NCBI RefSeq assembly: GCF_041734735.1
Contig: NC_134899.1
Location: forward strand, 605,638 to 669,637
Origin: Babylonia areolata
Lineage: Eukaryota; Mollusca; Gastropoda; Neogastropoda; Buccinidae
DNA: 64,000 bases
Direction: 5' to 3'
Shown in pieces: positions 12,629 through 24,900 of the stretch (its first letter is position 1; the number at the start of each line of letters is the position of its first letter). The translations under genes were made by a program, and so were the position numbers. The notes under the pieces are model-generated. The model saw only the letters and a program-made list of their open reading frames with translations. It was not told the origin of the DNA and made no database searches.

Positions 12629-15600
12629 GTACAGCACAGTGAAATAGAACGCAGTGCAATACAGTGTAATACAGTGCAGTACAATACAGTACAGTTTAGT
12701 GCAATGCAGTCCAGTACAGTGCAATACAATACAATACAATACAGTTCAGTATAATACAATACAATTCAGTGCAATACAGCACAGTGCAATACAATACAGT
12801 ACAATACAATACATTCCAATACAATACAGTGTGCAGCTCAGTGCAATACAATACAGTTCGGTGCAATACAATACAGTTCAGTGCAATGCAATACAGTTCA
12901 GTGCAATACAATACAATACAGTTCAGTGCAATACAGCGCAATACAATACAGTATGATACACGACACTGCAGTACAATATAGCGCAGTACAGTGTCACGTT
13001 GTGTGTACGTTGGACTCGGCTGTGGGCTTAGATATTATGAGGGTTGAGAGACGAGCCTGTGGGTGCACAATTCATTTGACATGGATGAATGAATAATTAT
13101 GTATCATGTGCTATTGCATTGCACTGTATTGTGTTGCGTTGTATTGTATTGCATTGTATTATATTGTACTGAATTGTATTGTACTGTATTGAATTGCTTT
13201 AATTTGTAGTGTATTGCATTGCAGTGAACTGCATTGCATGGCATTGTGTCACATAGCATTGTATGACGGCCAGGTGCTGCTGGAGGCGCTGATAGCGGAG
13301 AACAGCAGACTGCAGCAGGGAGGTCAGGGGGGCAGAGGTCAGGGGGCAGGGGGCAGGGCGGGGCAGACCACACCTGCCAGACAGTCACGCACGGCCACGG
13401 GCAGCATGGGCCAGCTGTGGGTCAAGCTGGACGAGCTCAAGAGGGAGAACGACGACCTCCGGCGTCAGAGAGGACGCTCCCAGGATGACCGGTCTTCCTC
13501 CCCCAAGGACAAGGTGAGAGGTGAAGGGATGAACATTTCTGTTGACAGACCTGTCCTCCTCCCCCAAGGACAAGGTGAGAGGTGAAGGGATGAACATTTC
13601 TGTTGACAGACCTGTCCTCCTCCCCCAAGGACAAGGTGAGAGGTGAAGGGATGAACATTTCTGTTGACAGACCTGTCCTCCTCCCCCAAGGACAAGGTGA
13701 GAGGTGAAGGGATGAACATTTCTGTTGACAGACCTGTCCTCCTCCCCCAAGGACAAGGTAAGAGGTGAAGGGATGAACATTTCTGTTGACAGACCGGTCC
13801 TCCTCCCCCAAGGACAAGGTGAGAGGTGAAAGGATGAACATTTCTGTTGATAGATAACTTACTGACATTTGATAAATGCCTTATTGACCTACTCCTCCAA
13901 GGACAAGGTAACATGTTGAGTGGAGCAATGATGGAATGAACACTCCGATGAACAGATAACTAACTTACTGACGTCAGGACAAGGTGACATGTTGAGTGGA
14001 GCAATGATGGAATGAACACTCTGATGAACAAATAACTTACTAACGTCAGGACAATGATGGAATGAACACACCGATAAACAGGTAACTTACTGATGTCAGG
14101 ACAAGGTGACGTGTTGAGTGGAGCAATGACTGAGAACGTTGATGTTTTTGACTTTTTGCATTCATTTTCAGTTGTTTCGCTTGTCAGTTTAACGACTTCT
14201 CTTTTACGAAGTCCTTTAAGTAATTTCCTGTAATTGTATTTACTTCTTTTTTTTTCAAATTTCACCCTCATTAAAAAATTTTCACCCTCATTTGCCCAGT
14301 TTCCCCCAAACCTCCATTCATTCACATTTCCCGCCCCTTCTAACCGATAATACTCAAATGTATTCATAAATACTTTAACAAAATGTCTTCAATCAGCGAT
14401 ATGTGTGACGGGACATTAAACAAAATCCCTCCTCCTCCTGATGGAATGAACACACCGATCAACAGATAACTTACTGACGTCAGGACAAGGTGACGTGTTG
14501 AGTGGAGCAATGATAGTAAATAATGATAGTATTTATATAGCGCTGAATCTTGTGTAGAGACAAATCTAAGCGCTTTCACAGCAGTCATTTACACGCACGC
14601 ATAACTCTAAAACTGAAGAAACTGAAGACATGGAAGAGGCAGGGTAGGGAGGCTATCTTGGGAAGAGGTGGGTTTTAAGGCCAGACTTGAAAGAGCCGAG
14701 TGCGGAGACCTGAAGAAGTGAAAGAGGAAGTTCATTCCAAATGCAAGGTCCAGAGACAGAGAAAGAACGGCGTCCAACAGTGGAGTGTTTGAATCTGGGT
14801 ATGCGTAAACAGAGGGGATCCGAAGCCGATCGTGGAGAGCGAGATGGAGTGTAGAGGTGAAGGCAGCCACAGAGATAGGCAGGGGCAGATTTGTGAATGC
14901 ATTTATAACATAGATTGCTGATCTTATACTTTATTCTGTGTGAGACAGGGAACCAATGGAGATGTTGCAAAATAGGAGTGATGTGCTCAGATCTTTTCTT
15001 TCTGAGGACGATTCGGGCAGCAGAGGTTTGTATGCGCTGAAGGGACTGAATGGATGAAGCAGGCAAACCAGACAATAGAGAGTTACAGTTGTCAAGGCGA
15101 GAGAGAATGAGAGAAACGACAAGTCTAGCTAGATGGTGCGTTGGTGGACAGATAATTCCGGACGGAACTGATGCGTCGCAATTGACAGTAGCAGGACTGA
15201 CATGTCTGACATAAATTTTTGCATGGACAGTGTATTGTCAAGGACAACGCCGAGGTTCCTGACTGAGCTGGAAAGAGGGATGGATGTACTGCCAAGTTTG
15301 ATTTTGTCAGCTGTGATGGAAGAGAGTTTTTGTTTAGTTCCTATGATCATTGCTTTGGTTTTGTCTGCGTTCAATTGTGACTTATTTAGAGTCATCCAGT
15401 TTTGAATGTCCAGGAAGCATTCAGATGTTTCTTGCAAGAGCGAGGACAATTTTTCAGGGATATCACTCTTCTGAAGTTGAGTGTCATCAGCATAGAAATA
15501 ATGACTAACAGTGTGGTGGTTGATAATTTCAGCGAGAGGAGCAGTGCACAGTGTGAAGAGAACTGGGCCTAAAACAGATCCCTGTGGGACTCCGTGTTTG

Positions 15601-18600
15601 ATTTTAACAGGTTCAGACTGGACATTATCGACGATGACAAACTGGAATCGATCAGTGAGATAAGATTTGAACCATTTGAGAAGAGTGCTGTTGATGCCAA
15701 ATGTAAAATGAAGACGGGAACGAAGGATTGAATGGTCTATCGTGTCAAAGGCGGCTGACAAGTCAAGAAGAGTAAGAAGGGAAATTTTTCCTGAGTTGGA
15801 CGCTAGCAGTAGATTGTTCAGGATGTGAAGGAGAGTGGTTTCAGTGCTGTGGTCAGCACGATATGCAGACGGAATGAACACACCGATCAACAGATAACTT
15901 ATTGACGTCAGGACAAGGTAACGTGTTGAGTGGAGCAATGATGGAATGAACACACTGATCAACAGATAACTTACTGATGTCAGGACAAGGTGACGTGTTG
16001 AGTGGAGCAATGATGGAATGAACACTCCGATCAACAGATAACTTACTGACGTCAGCACAATGATGGAATGAACACACCGATCAACAGATAACTTACTGAC
16101 GTCAGGACAAAGTGACGTGTTGAGTGTAGTAACGATGGAATGAACACACTGATCAACAGATAACTTACTGACGTCAGGACAATGATGGAATGAACACACC
16201 GATCAACAGATAACTTACTGACGTCAGGACAATGATGGAATGAACACTCCGATCAACAGATAACTTACTGACGTCAGGACAATGATGGAATGAACACACT
16301 GATCAACAGATAACTTACTGACGTCAGGACAATGATGGAATGAACACACCGATCAACAGATAACTTACTGACGTCAGGACAATGATGGAATGAACACTCC
16401 GATCAACAGATAACTTACTGACGTCAGGACAATGATGGAATGAACACACTGATCAACAGATAACTTACTGACGTCAGGACAATGATGGAATGAACACACC
16501 GATCAACAGATAACTTACTGACGTCAGGACAATGATGGAATGAACACTCCGATCAACAGATAACTTACTGACGTCAGGACAATGATGGAATGAACACTCC
16601 GATCAACAGATAACTTACTGACGTCAGGACAATGATGGAATGAACACACCAATCAACAGATAACTTACTGACGTCAGGACAATGTTGGAATGAACACACC
16701 GATCAACAGATAACTTACTGACGTCAGGACAATGATGGAATGAACACACCGATCAACAGATAACTTACTGACGTCAGGACAATGATGGAATGAACACACC
16801 GATCAACAGATAACTTACTGACGTCAGGACAATGTTGGAATGAACACACCGATCAACAGATAACTTACTGACTTACTTACTCTCTGTTTTGCCTTCTGGC
16901 ATGTAGGGCAGGGACGGAATTAATAAAATAAACAATATTGAATTCGTCACCATTAAAAGAATAGATTGAAAATAAATGGGTATGTTATAATTGGGTAAAT
17001 ATCAATTCTAATAAACAGTATGAACAGTAAATTTCAGCTGAAGATGATGCTGAGAGCTCTTCCGCCAAAAGAGAAACTGTGATTGAGAGGAGGGCCAGGA
17101 AGTGGGAAAGGAAAAAAAGAAGAACAACTAAAATGTAGAAAGAACAAGCCTAATGAATAAATAATTTATTCCAGAGAGGACGATCACGAGCTCACAAGTC
17201 ATCGTCTCCCCGTGACAAAGTAAGTCTGCACGTCTGTGGGCTCCTTTTCCGGGCTGGGGTGGTTTTTATCAGCATGTTGATCAGTTTGACAATCATCAAG
17301 TTTGTTTCTCAGTTAATCGTTTAATTTCAGTAGCGACAGTTTGAACAGTTGAATAAGTTTGAATGAAGGAACTGAAAACATCTTTTTCTAACATGCATAA
17401 CAAAACAAACAAACGAAAACGTATCCTTGGAGTTTTAAATTGTTTCCTCAAGTGTTGTACCGGAAGAAGAAATGACAGACGCCCCAGTGCAGTGCTGTAC
17501 CGGAAGAAGAAATGACAGACGCCCCAGTGCAGGGCTGTACCGGAAGAAGAAATGACAGACGCCCCAGTGCAGTGCTGTACCGGAAGAAGAAATGACAGAC
17601 GCCCCAGTGGAGTGCCGGAAGAAGAAATGACAGACGCCCCAGTGGAGTGCTGTACCGGAAGAAGAAATGACAGACGCCCCAGTGCAGGGCTGTACCGGAA
17701 GAAGAAATGACAGACGCCCCAGTGTGGTGTTTCGCGGACTTCACTGGATCGACGGAAGAAAAGAGAGGGAGTGAAAGACGTGAGCTGCAACTCCCACGTT
17801 CACTCGTATGTACACGAATGGGCTTGTACGCGTATTACCCCGCCATGTAGGCAGCCATACTCCGTTTTCTGGGGGGTGCATGCTGGATATGTTTTTGTTT
17901 CCATAACCCACTGAACGGTGACATGGATCACAGGATCTTTAACGTGCGTATTTCGTCCTCTGCTTGCGTATACATACGAAGGGGGTTCGGGCACAAACCT
18001 GGGACCTTTAGATTTCAAGTCCAACTCATTAACCACTCGGCTACTGCGCCCGTCAAAAGTAATTCAAATAGATGCTCAGAATGTGCACGGAAAATGATTT
18101 ATGTGTATATTTTGTTCGATGTCAAATCAAGAAAAGAAACTATCTGATAATAGAATGTTTATATTAATGGTGTATGTTGTTTTCATTGTCGTTGTTGTTT
18201 GTGGGGTATAAAGACAGGATGGACGGGTGGCTTTATTGAAGGAAAACAGTCATTGTCGTTGTTGTTTGTGGGGTATAAATGGGGTATAAAGACAGGATTG
18301 ACGGGTGGCTTTATTGAAGGAAAACAGTCATTGTCGTTGTTGTTTGTGGGGTATAAAGACAGGATTGACGGGTGGCTTTACTGAAGGAAAACAAATCGAT
18401 TTAACAATAAATAATCGTAGGTAATAGTGTGTGTTGTTGCCATCGTCGTTGTTATTTGGGGGTATAAAGGACATGAATGACTTATGGCTTTATTGAAGGA
18501 AAACAGTCATCGTCGTTGTTATTTGGGGGTATAAAGGACATAACTAACACGTGGCTTTATTGAAGGAAAACAGTCATCGTCGTCGTTATTTGTGGGGGAT

Positions 18601-18888
18601 AAAGGACATAAATAACACGTGGCTTTATTGAAGTGAAAAGAACCGCCACGAGAAAAGACAACTGGAAGGCTTGCCTATACTTTGTGTGTGTGTGTGCTCT
18701 GTGTACGAGAGAATGTAATGATAATAATAATGATAAGATAATGTACTTACATGGCGCAAACTCCCCATAGATGGGCTGTAAGCGCCTCATATGAAACAAT
18801 GCATGAAGGCGTAGAAGTGGAAAACAGGATCAGTATCCACCAATACAATACTACAAATTGCGGATATATGAATAATCGCAGGGAAAAG

Positions 18889-18974
<86 letters not shown>

Positions 18975-21900
18975 GCACGCACGCACGCACGCACGCGCTC
19001 AAGCACCAACCCACACGCACACACACCACAGGAATACTACAATGGAGGGGGGACACAAGGGGAGTGCAGAGGGTGGGAGGAGTGCAGAGGGTGGGAGGAG
19101 ACACAAGGGGAGTGCAGAGGGTGGGAGGAGTGCAGAGGGTGGGAGGAGTGCAGAGGGTGGGAGGAGTGCAGAGGGTGGGAGGAGACACAAGGGGAGTGCA
19201 GAGGGTGGGAGGAGACACAAGGGGAGTGCAGAGGGTGGGGACACAAGGGGAGTGCAGAGGGTGGGGACACAAGGGGAGTGCAGAGGGTGGGAGGAGTGCA
19301 GAGGGTGGGAGGAGACACAAGGGGAGTGCAGAGGGTGGGAGGAGACACAAGGGGAGTGCAGAGGGTGGGGACACAAGGGGAGTGCAGAGGGTGGGAGGAG
19401 TGCAGAGGGTGGGAGGAGACACAAGGGGAGTGCAGAGGGTGGGAGGAGTGCAGAGGGTGGGAGGAGTGCAGAGGGTGGGAGGAGTGCAGAGGGTGGGAGG
19501 AGTGCAGAGGGTGGGAGGAGGGGAGTGCAGAGGGTGGGAGGAGACACAAGGGGAGTGCAGAGGGTGGGAGGAGACACAAGGGGAGTGCAGAGGGTGGGGG
19601 GGACACAAGGGGGGTGCAGAGGGTGGGAGGAGACACAAGGGGAGTGCAGAGGGTGGGAGGAGACAAAGAACTATGCTTCGTCACATCCAAAGGCAATTTT
19701 GAGCAGGCGGGATTTCAGGGTTTTTTGAAAGAGGACGGAGTTGGTGAGTGCCGGAGATCCAGAGAAGGAGAATTCCAAACAGAAGGTGCTTGATACTGAA
19801 ATACTGAAAAGCCCTTTGTCCAAAATTTTTAATGTCTTTGAAGAGAATTTGGGGACTCGAATGAGCTGTTCTCCAGAAGACCTGAGAGAACGGGATGGAG
19901 GATAAATATGAAGGACAGAAGATAAGTAAGATGGGAGGGAACTTTTGCACTGGCGATAAGCCAATATGCCAATTTTGTACTGAATTCTGTACTGGATGGG
20001 CAACCAATTAAGTTGAAGCAAGAGAAGGGTAACATTATCGTTTTTGTTGTTGTTTGGTTGGTGGTTTTCTTTTTTGCTTTTGTTTGGTTTTTGTTTGTTT
20101 TTTTGTTTTGGTTTTTTTTTTTCTAAGAACGACTCTGGCAGCATTGTTCAAGATCATCTGAAGGCATGATAACAGATCAGAGGGCAAACCAGCAAGTAGT
20201 GTAGTGCAGTAGTCAATGTGACTGAGAATCAAGGAACAAACAAGCTGAGAGGTTGCTTCAACAGTCAGATATGGTCGAATGGTACGGATTTTTCTCAGTT
20301 GGAATAAATTACTGACATGGTTATGCATGGACAGAGCTGAATCAAAGTATGCACCCAGGTTTCTGACGAAAGTCTGAAAGTTGACAACAGCATTGCAGTC
20401 AGTCAAGGAATGGTCCGAGACATGACTAAGCACAGTCTTAGAACCTACAAGCATGGCTTCTGTCTTGGCATCAGTGAGTCTGAACTTGTTGGTCAGCATC
20501 CATTCCTTCGCTTCAGCTATGTACATCTCCATGTTTTCTGCGAAGGATAGCAAAAGAACTTAAGGAAGAAGCTTTAGTGAGTTGAGTGTCATCTGCAAAC
20601 TTGTGAAAATCACATTGATGTTCACTGATGATGTCGGACAGGGGCCGAGTGTACAGACTAAATAGCACCGGACCAAGAACAGATCCTTGGAACGCTATAT
20701 CGAACAGGAAGAGGTCTGGATTCAGAATGAGAACTCGAGATGAACACTCTTAAAGTGCGATTGGAAAGATAAGATTTGAACCAAGTGAGGGCTGTACCAC
20801 AGATTCCAAAAGTGTGATGAAGACGGTCGAGAAGAATATCATGATCTGTTGCGTCAAAAGCTGTCGAGAGATCGAGCAGACACAGAACTGAGACTTCTTT
20901 CTTGTCTGCACAGGACAATAATGTGTTTGACATGTGTAAGAGGGCTGTTTCAGTACTGTGATTCTGTCTATATGTTGATTGAAACACCTCAAGAAGGTCA
21001 ATGGATGACAAATGACTGAGGAGTTGACGTAATACTATTCTTTCGAGTATATGCTATTTATGTGCAAGCGTGTCTGAGTATGTGTGTTTATGAGTGTTTG
21101 TTTTCTTCATTCCATTTCCATCCCCCACACCCTCCTCCAGGGTCCAGGTGACGTGATCATCAATGACCTGCAGAAGACGCGGACAGACAACGAGAGCCTG
21201 AGGACGCAGGTCAACCAGCTGCAGAAGGCCCTGCGCGAGCAGCAGGCGGTGAGCGGCAGCCTGCAGGACGAGTACCGGAGGTCCAAGGCGGCACTGGACG
21301 CTGCGCAGCGATCCGTGGAGAAGGCCCGCCACGACTACCGGAAGTTGGAGGCCAGCTATGCTGCCGTCAGGGCGGAGAACGAGGCCCTCAGACACAAGTC
21401 AGTTCCCTCAGCACTCAGACACAAGTCAGTTCCCTCAGCACTCAGACACAAGTCAGTTCCCTCAGCACTCAGACACAAGTCAGTTCCCTCAGTACTCAGT
21501 CACAAGTCAGTTCCCTCAGCACTCAGACACAAGTCAGTTCCCTCAGCACTCGCACTCAGTCACAAGTCAGTTCCCTCAGCACTCAGTCACAAGTCAGTTC
21601 CCTCAGCACTCAGTCACAAGTCAGTTCCCTCAGCACTCAGACACAAGTCAGTTCCCAAGTCAGTTCCCTCAGCACTCAGACACAAGTCAGTTCTCAGCAC
21701 TCAGTCACAAGTCAGTTCCCTCAGCACTCAGACACAAGTCAGTTCCCAAGTCAGTTCCCTCAGCACTCAGACACAAGTCAGTTCCCTCAGCACTTTTACT
21801 TTCACTTTCACTCTCACTTTCACTTTCGCCTTCTCCTTCACTCACACTCACTTTAACCTTTATCTTCACCTTCACTCTCACTTTCACTACTTCACCTTCA

Positions 21901-24900
21901 CGTCCACCTTCACTTTCATTCTCACTCTCACCTTTACCTTCACCTTCACTCTCACTTTCACTCTCACTACTTCATCTTCACGTTCACTCTCACTCTCACA
22001 TTCACCTTCACCTTCACTCTCACATTCACCTTCACCTTCACTCTCACTCTCAATTTCACCCTTGCCTTCACTTTCACTCTTACTTTCACTCTCACATTCA
22101 CCTTCACTTTCACTCTCACCTTCACTCTCGCATTCACTTTCACTTTCACCTTTACCTTCACTTTCACTTTCTCAAGGAGGCGGCACTGTCTTCGGACAAA
22201 TCAATGCGCATGCTCCAAGATGGCTGCTTGATTTTGGCCTCTGCTGTTTTTGACCAAGAAAATCCACCAAATTAGAAGCTTTGATCAAAAACCATTACAA
22301 ACGAGTCTTAAAATAGGAGGCTGGAACATCAGCTTCAAAAACGTCGCCTTATTTCTTGGCGATAATCTCACTGTTCCTGAAGGAAGCTCGGAATTGATTC
22401 GTCAATCCCAACTCACCAGATTCAAAAATCATTTTCTATTTTGAAAGTTCGTACTAACTCGATCGAGCTCTCACAACTGTCACTGCACGTTTTTACTTGC
22501 TGCACGATTTACTTGATGCACTACTACAAGGTAAGGTTTTCCCTCCTTTTCCCGTTTCACACTTTTGGTGCAATACGAAAATATTGCAATGGTGAATACC
22601 AGAACTGGATCTGTAAGCAATGCGAGTGGGGGGGCCGGGGGAGGGGGAAACTCTACCAGTGGAGAAAAGGGTAAAAAGACCGGAGCCACGTCTCCAATTC
22701 TGCTCCTTACTGATGATGCAGATAAAACTCCCTGTTCTATTTGCAGTTCCTTGAAAGGCTGCAAAAAGTGGTAAGTTGTGACCGCTGCAAAGCCTGGTGT
22801 CACACTAATTGTGCCAAAGTCGAACATGCAGATTTAGAACACCTCCAGAGGACTAAAAACAGTGCCATAAAATGGTACTGTCCCAAATGTATGGAAGAAA
22901 TGACACAGGGATCAGATCCCAGTGACAAACTGGCTCAAACCGAAGCCAAGGTCACAACGCTGATAAAAATTGTTGAAACTCTGCAGACACAGAATCAGAT
23001 GATTCTGAGCATGTTGCAGAGTACAGGAGGAAGCATAAATGAACAAATTAAGGCTCAGATTCAAGAATACTTTGAAGAGGAGAAAGAAAGGGACATGCGA
23101 AAGAACAATTTGGTCATTTTCAATGTTGATGAAAATGATTTCTCAGGGGAAAAAGAAAGGGAAACGGATGGGGCACTTATGAAGGAAGTGTGCCAAGAGA
23201 TTTGTCCAGATGTGGCACCAAAACTAGCAGAATTTAAGGTCATGCGTCTGGGAAGAAAGCCTGAGAAAAATTCTGCCAGGAAGCCCAGACCAATCAAAAT
23301 AATTTTCCCTGATGTTAGTTCCAAAGAGATGGTCCTTAACAAATCAAGACACCTCAGAAATAACGAGAAACAGTCTTTCCGCAAAATGGTTAGTGTACCA
23401 GATAAGACCAAAAAACAAAGAGAAGGTGACAAGAAACTGTACATGGAGATGAAAAGACAGAGGGATGAGGAAGGACTGGATGTCATCATCAGAAATGGTA
23501 AAATCATTCCCAGACCCAAACCCGGACAGGATGAAAAGGACAGAGCTGGTAACACTGGGGTACCAAGCTCAGAGCATTGACTCAAGAATACCAAAAGAAA
23601 TGCTGTAAATAATGTAAATAGTGCAAATAAAAAAGATTTGAAAGTTACAAACAACAAGAGTAATGGTAATGTAAGGGGTGATAGTTACAGTCCTGAAGGT
23701 CTGAAGTTTTTACTATTAAACGCTGATAGTATTGGAAACAAAAAACAAGAACTGAATGCCTTGGCTTGGGATTTAAATCCTGACATTATTGCAATTACTG
23801 AACTGAAGCCAAAGACCCTGAGACCTGACTGTGGATGGGAACCTGTAATTGATGGATATGTTTTATATACTAATGAGGCTGGAAGGGGGGTAGGCTTGTT
23901 TGCAAAGTCGAATCTGAATGTGGTACGTAATACACAGCTGGAAGAAGTCTTCAGTCCCTCTGTCTTCTGCTCCATTGCACTTGATAATGAGGAATTAAAA
24001 GTTGGAGTTGCATATAGATCTCCCAGTAGTTTATTAGAAGAAAATAAGAAATTAATTAAATGTGTATCACTGTTTTTTCAAGGCACAGGTAAGAAAGTGT
24101 TGATGGGTGATTTTAATTATCCAGATATTGATTGGGAACAAGAAGTGTGTACCAAACACATAGACCACCCTGCTTCAAAATTTCTGGAAGTATTGCAAGA
24201 TAATTTTGTGGTACAGTTTGTTACGGAACCAACACATTTTCGTGGTAATCAAACAGCGAATATTTTGGATTTAGTTTTAGCAAACAGAGATGACTTAGTT
24301 TATAATGTTTTATATTATCCTCCTGTAGGTAAAAGTCACCACTCTAGCATTACTTTTGAAGTTGATACTGGTATTCCACTACCTGATAAGTCGAAAGGCA
24401 GACGTTATTTTTATGATAGAGGTGATTATGAGACAATGAGGCATGCATTGGATGACATTAATTGGAAAGAGACTTTGGAACTCAAATCTGTGGATGAGTG
24501 TTGGTCTTGCATTACTGATAAATTGAAGGAATTACAAGATAAGTATGTGCCATTTAAAGAGTTTTAGACTGGAAACAAAAGTTACAAAAAGACTGTCCCA
24601 CTTTCTGTTTTGGAAAAGATACGATTGAAAAGAAGGACCTTCAGATGGTATAAGAAGTATAGGACGACTGAAAATTATAATGCTTATGCACGTGCTCGAA
24701 ATCAGGTTAAGAGGGCATTACGAAAAGCTACCAAGGAAAAAGATATGTCTATTGCAAAGAACATTAAAAGTGACCCAAAGAGACTGTTTAATTATATTGC
24801 ATCACAAACTAAACCAAAGAAGATTATTCCGAACTTAAGAACACCTGGTGGAACTTTAACTAACAATGACAAAGAAAAGGCTGAGGTCCTAAATTTGTTT

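Noticed and set aside
17985-18052. A possible functional serine tRNA gene on the minus strand
   Set aside because: The acceptor stem does not close, the T-arm is degenerate and a SINE body follows directly. It is scored as a SINE head.
22764-22780. A host intron inside the PHD-finger protein, because GTAAGT follows AAAAAGTG
   Set aside because: The protein is ORF1 of a LINE, and the zinc finger continues after only two extra bases, so an indel is simpler.
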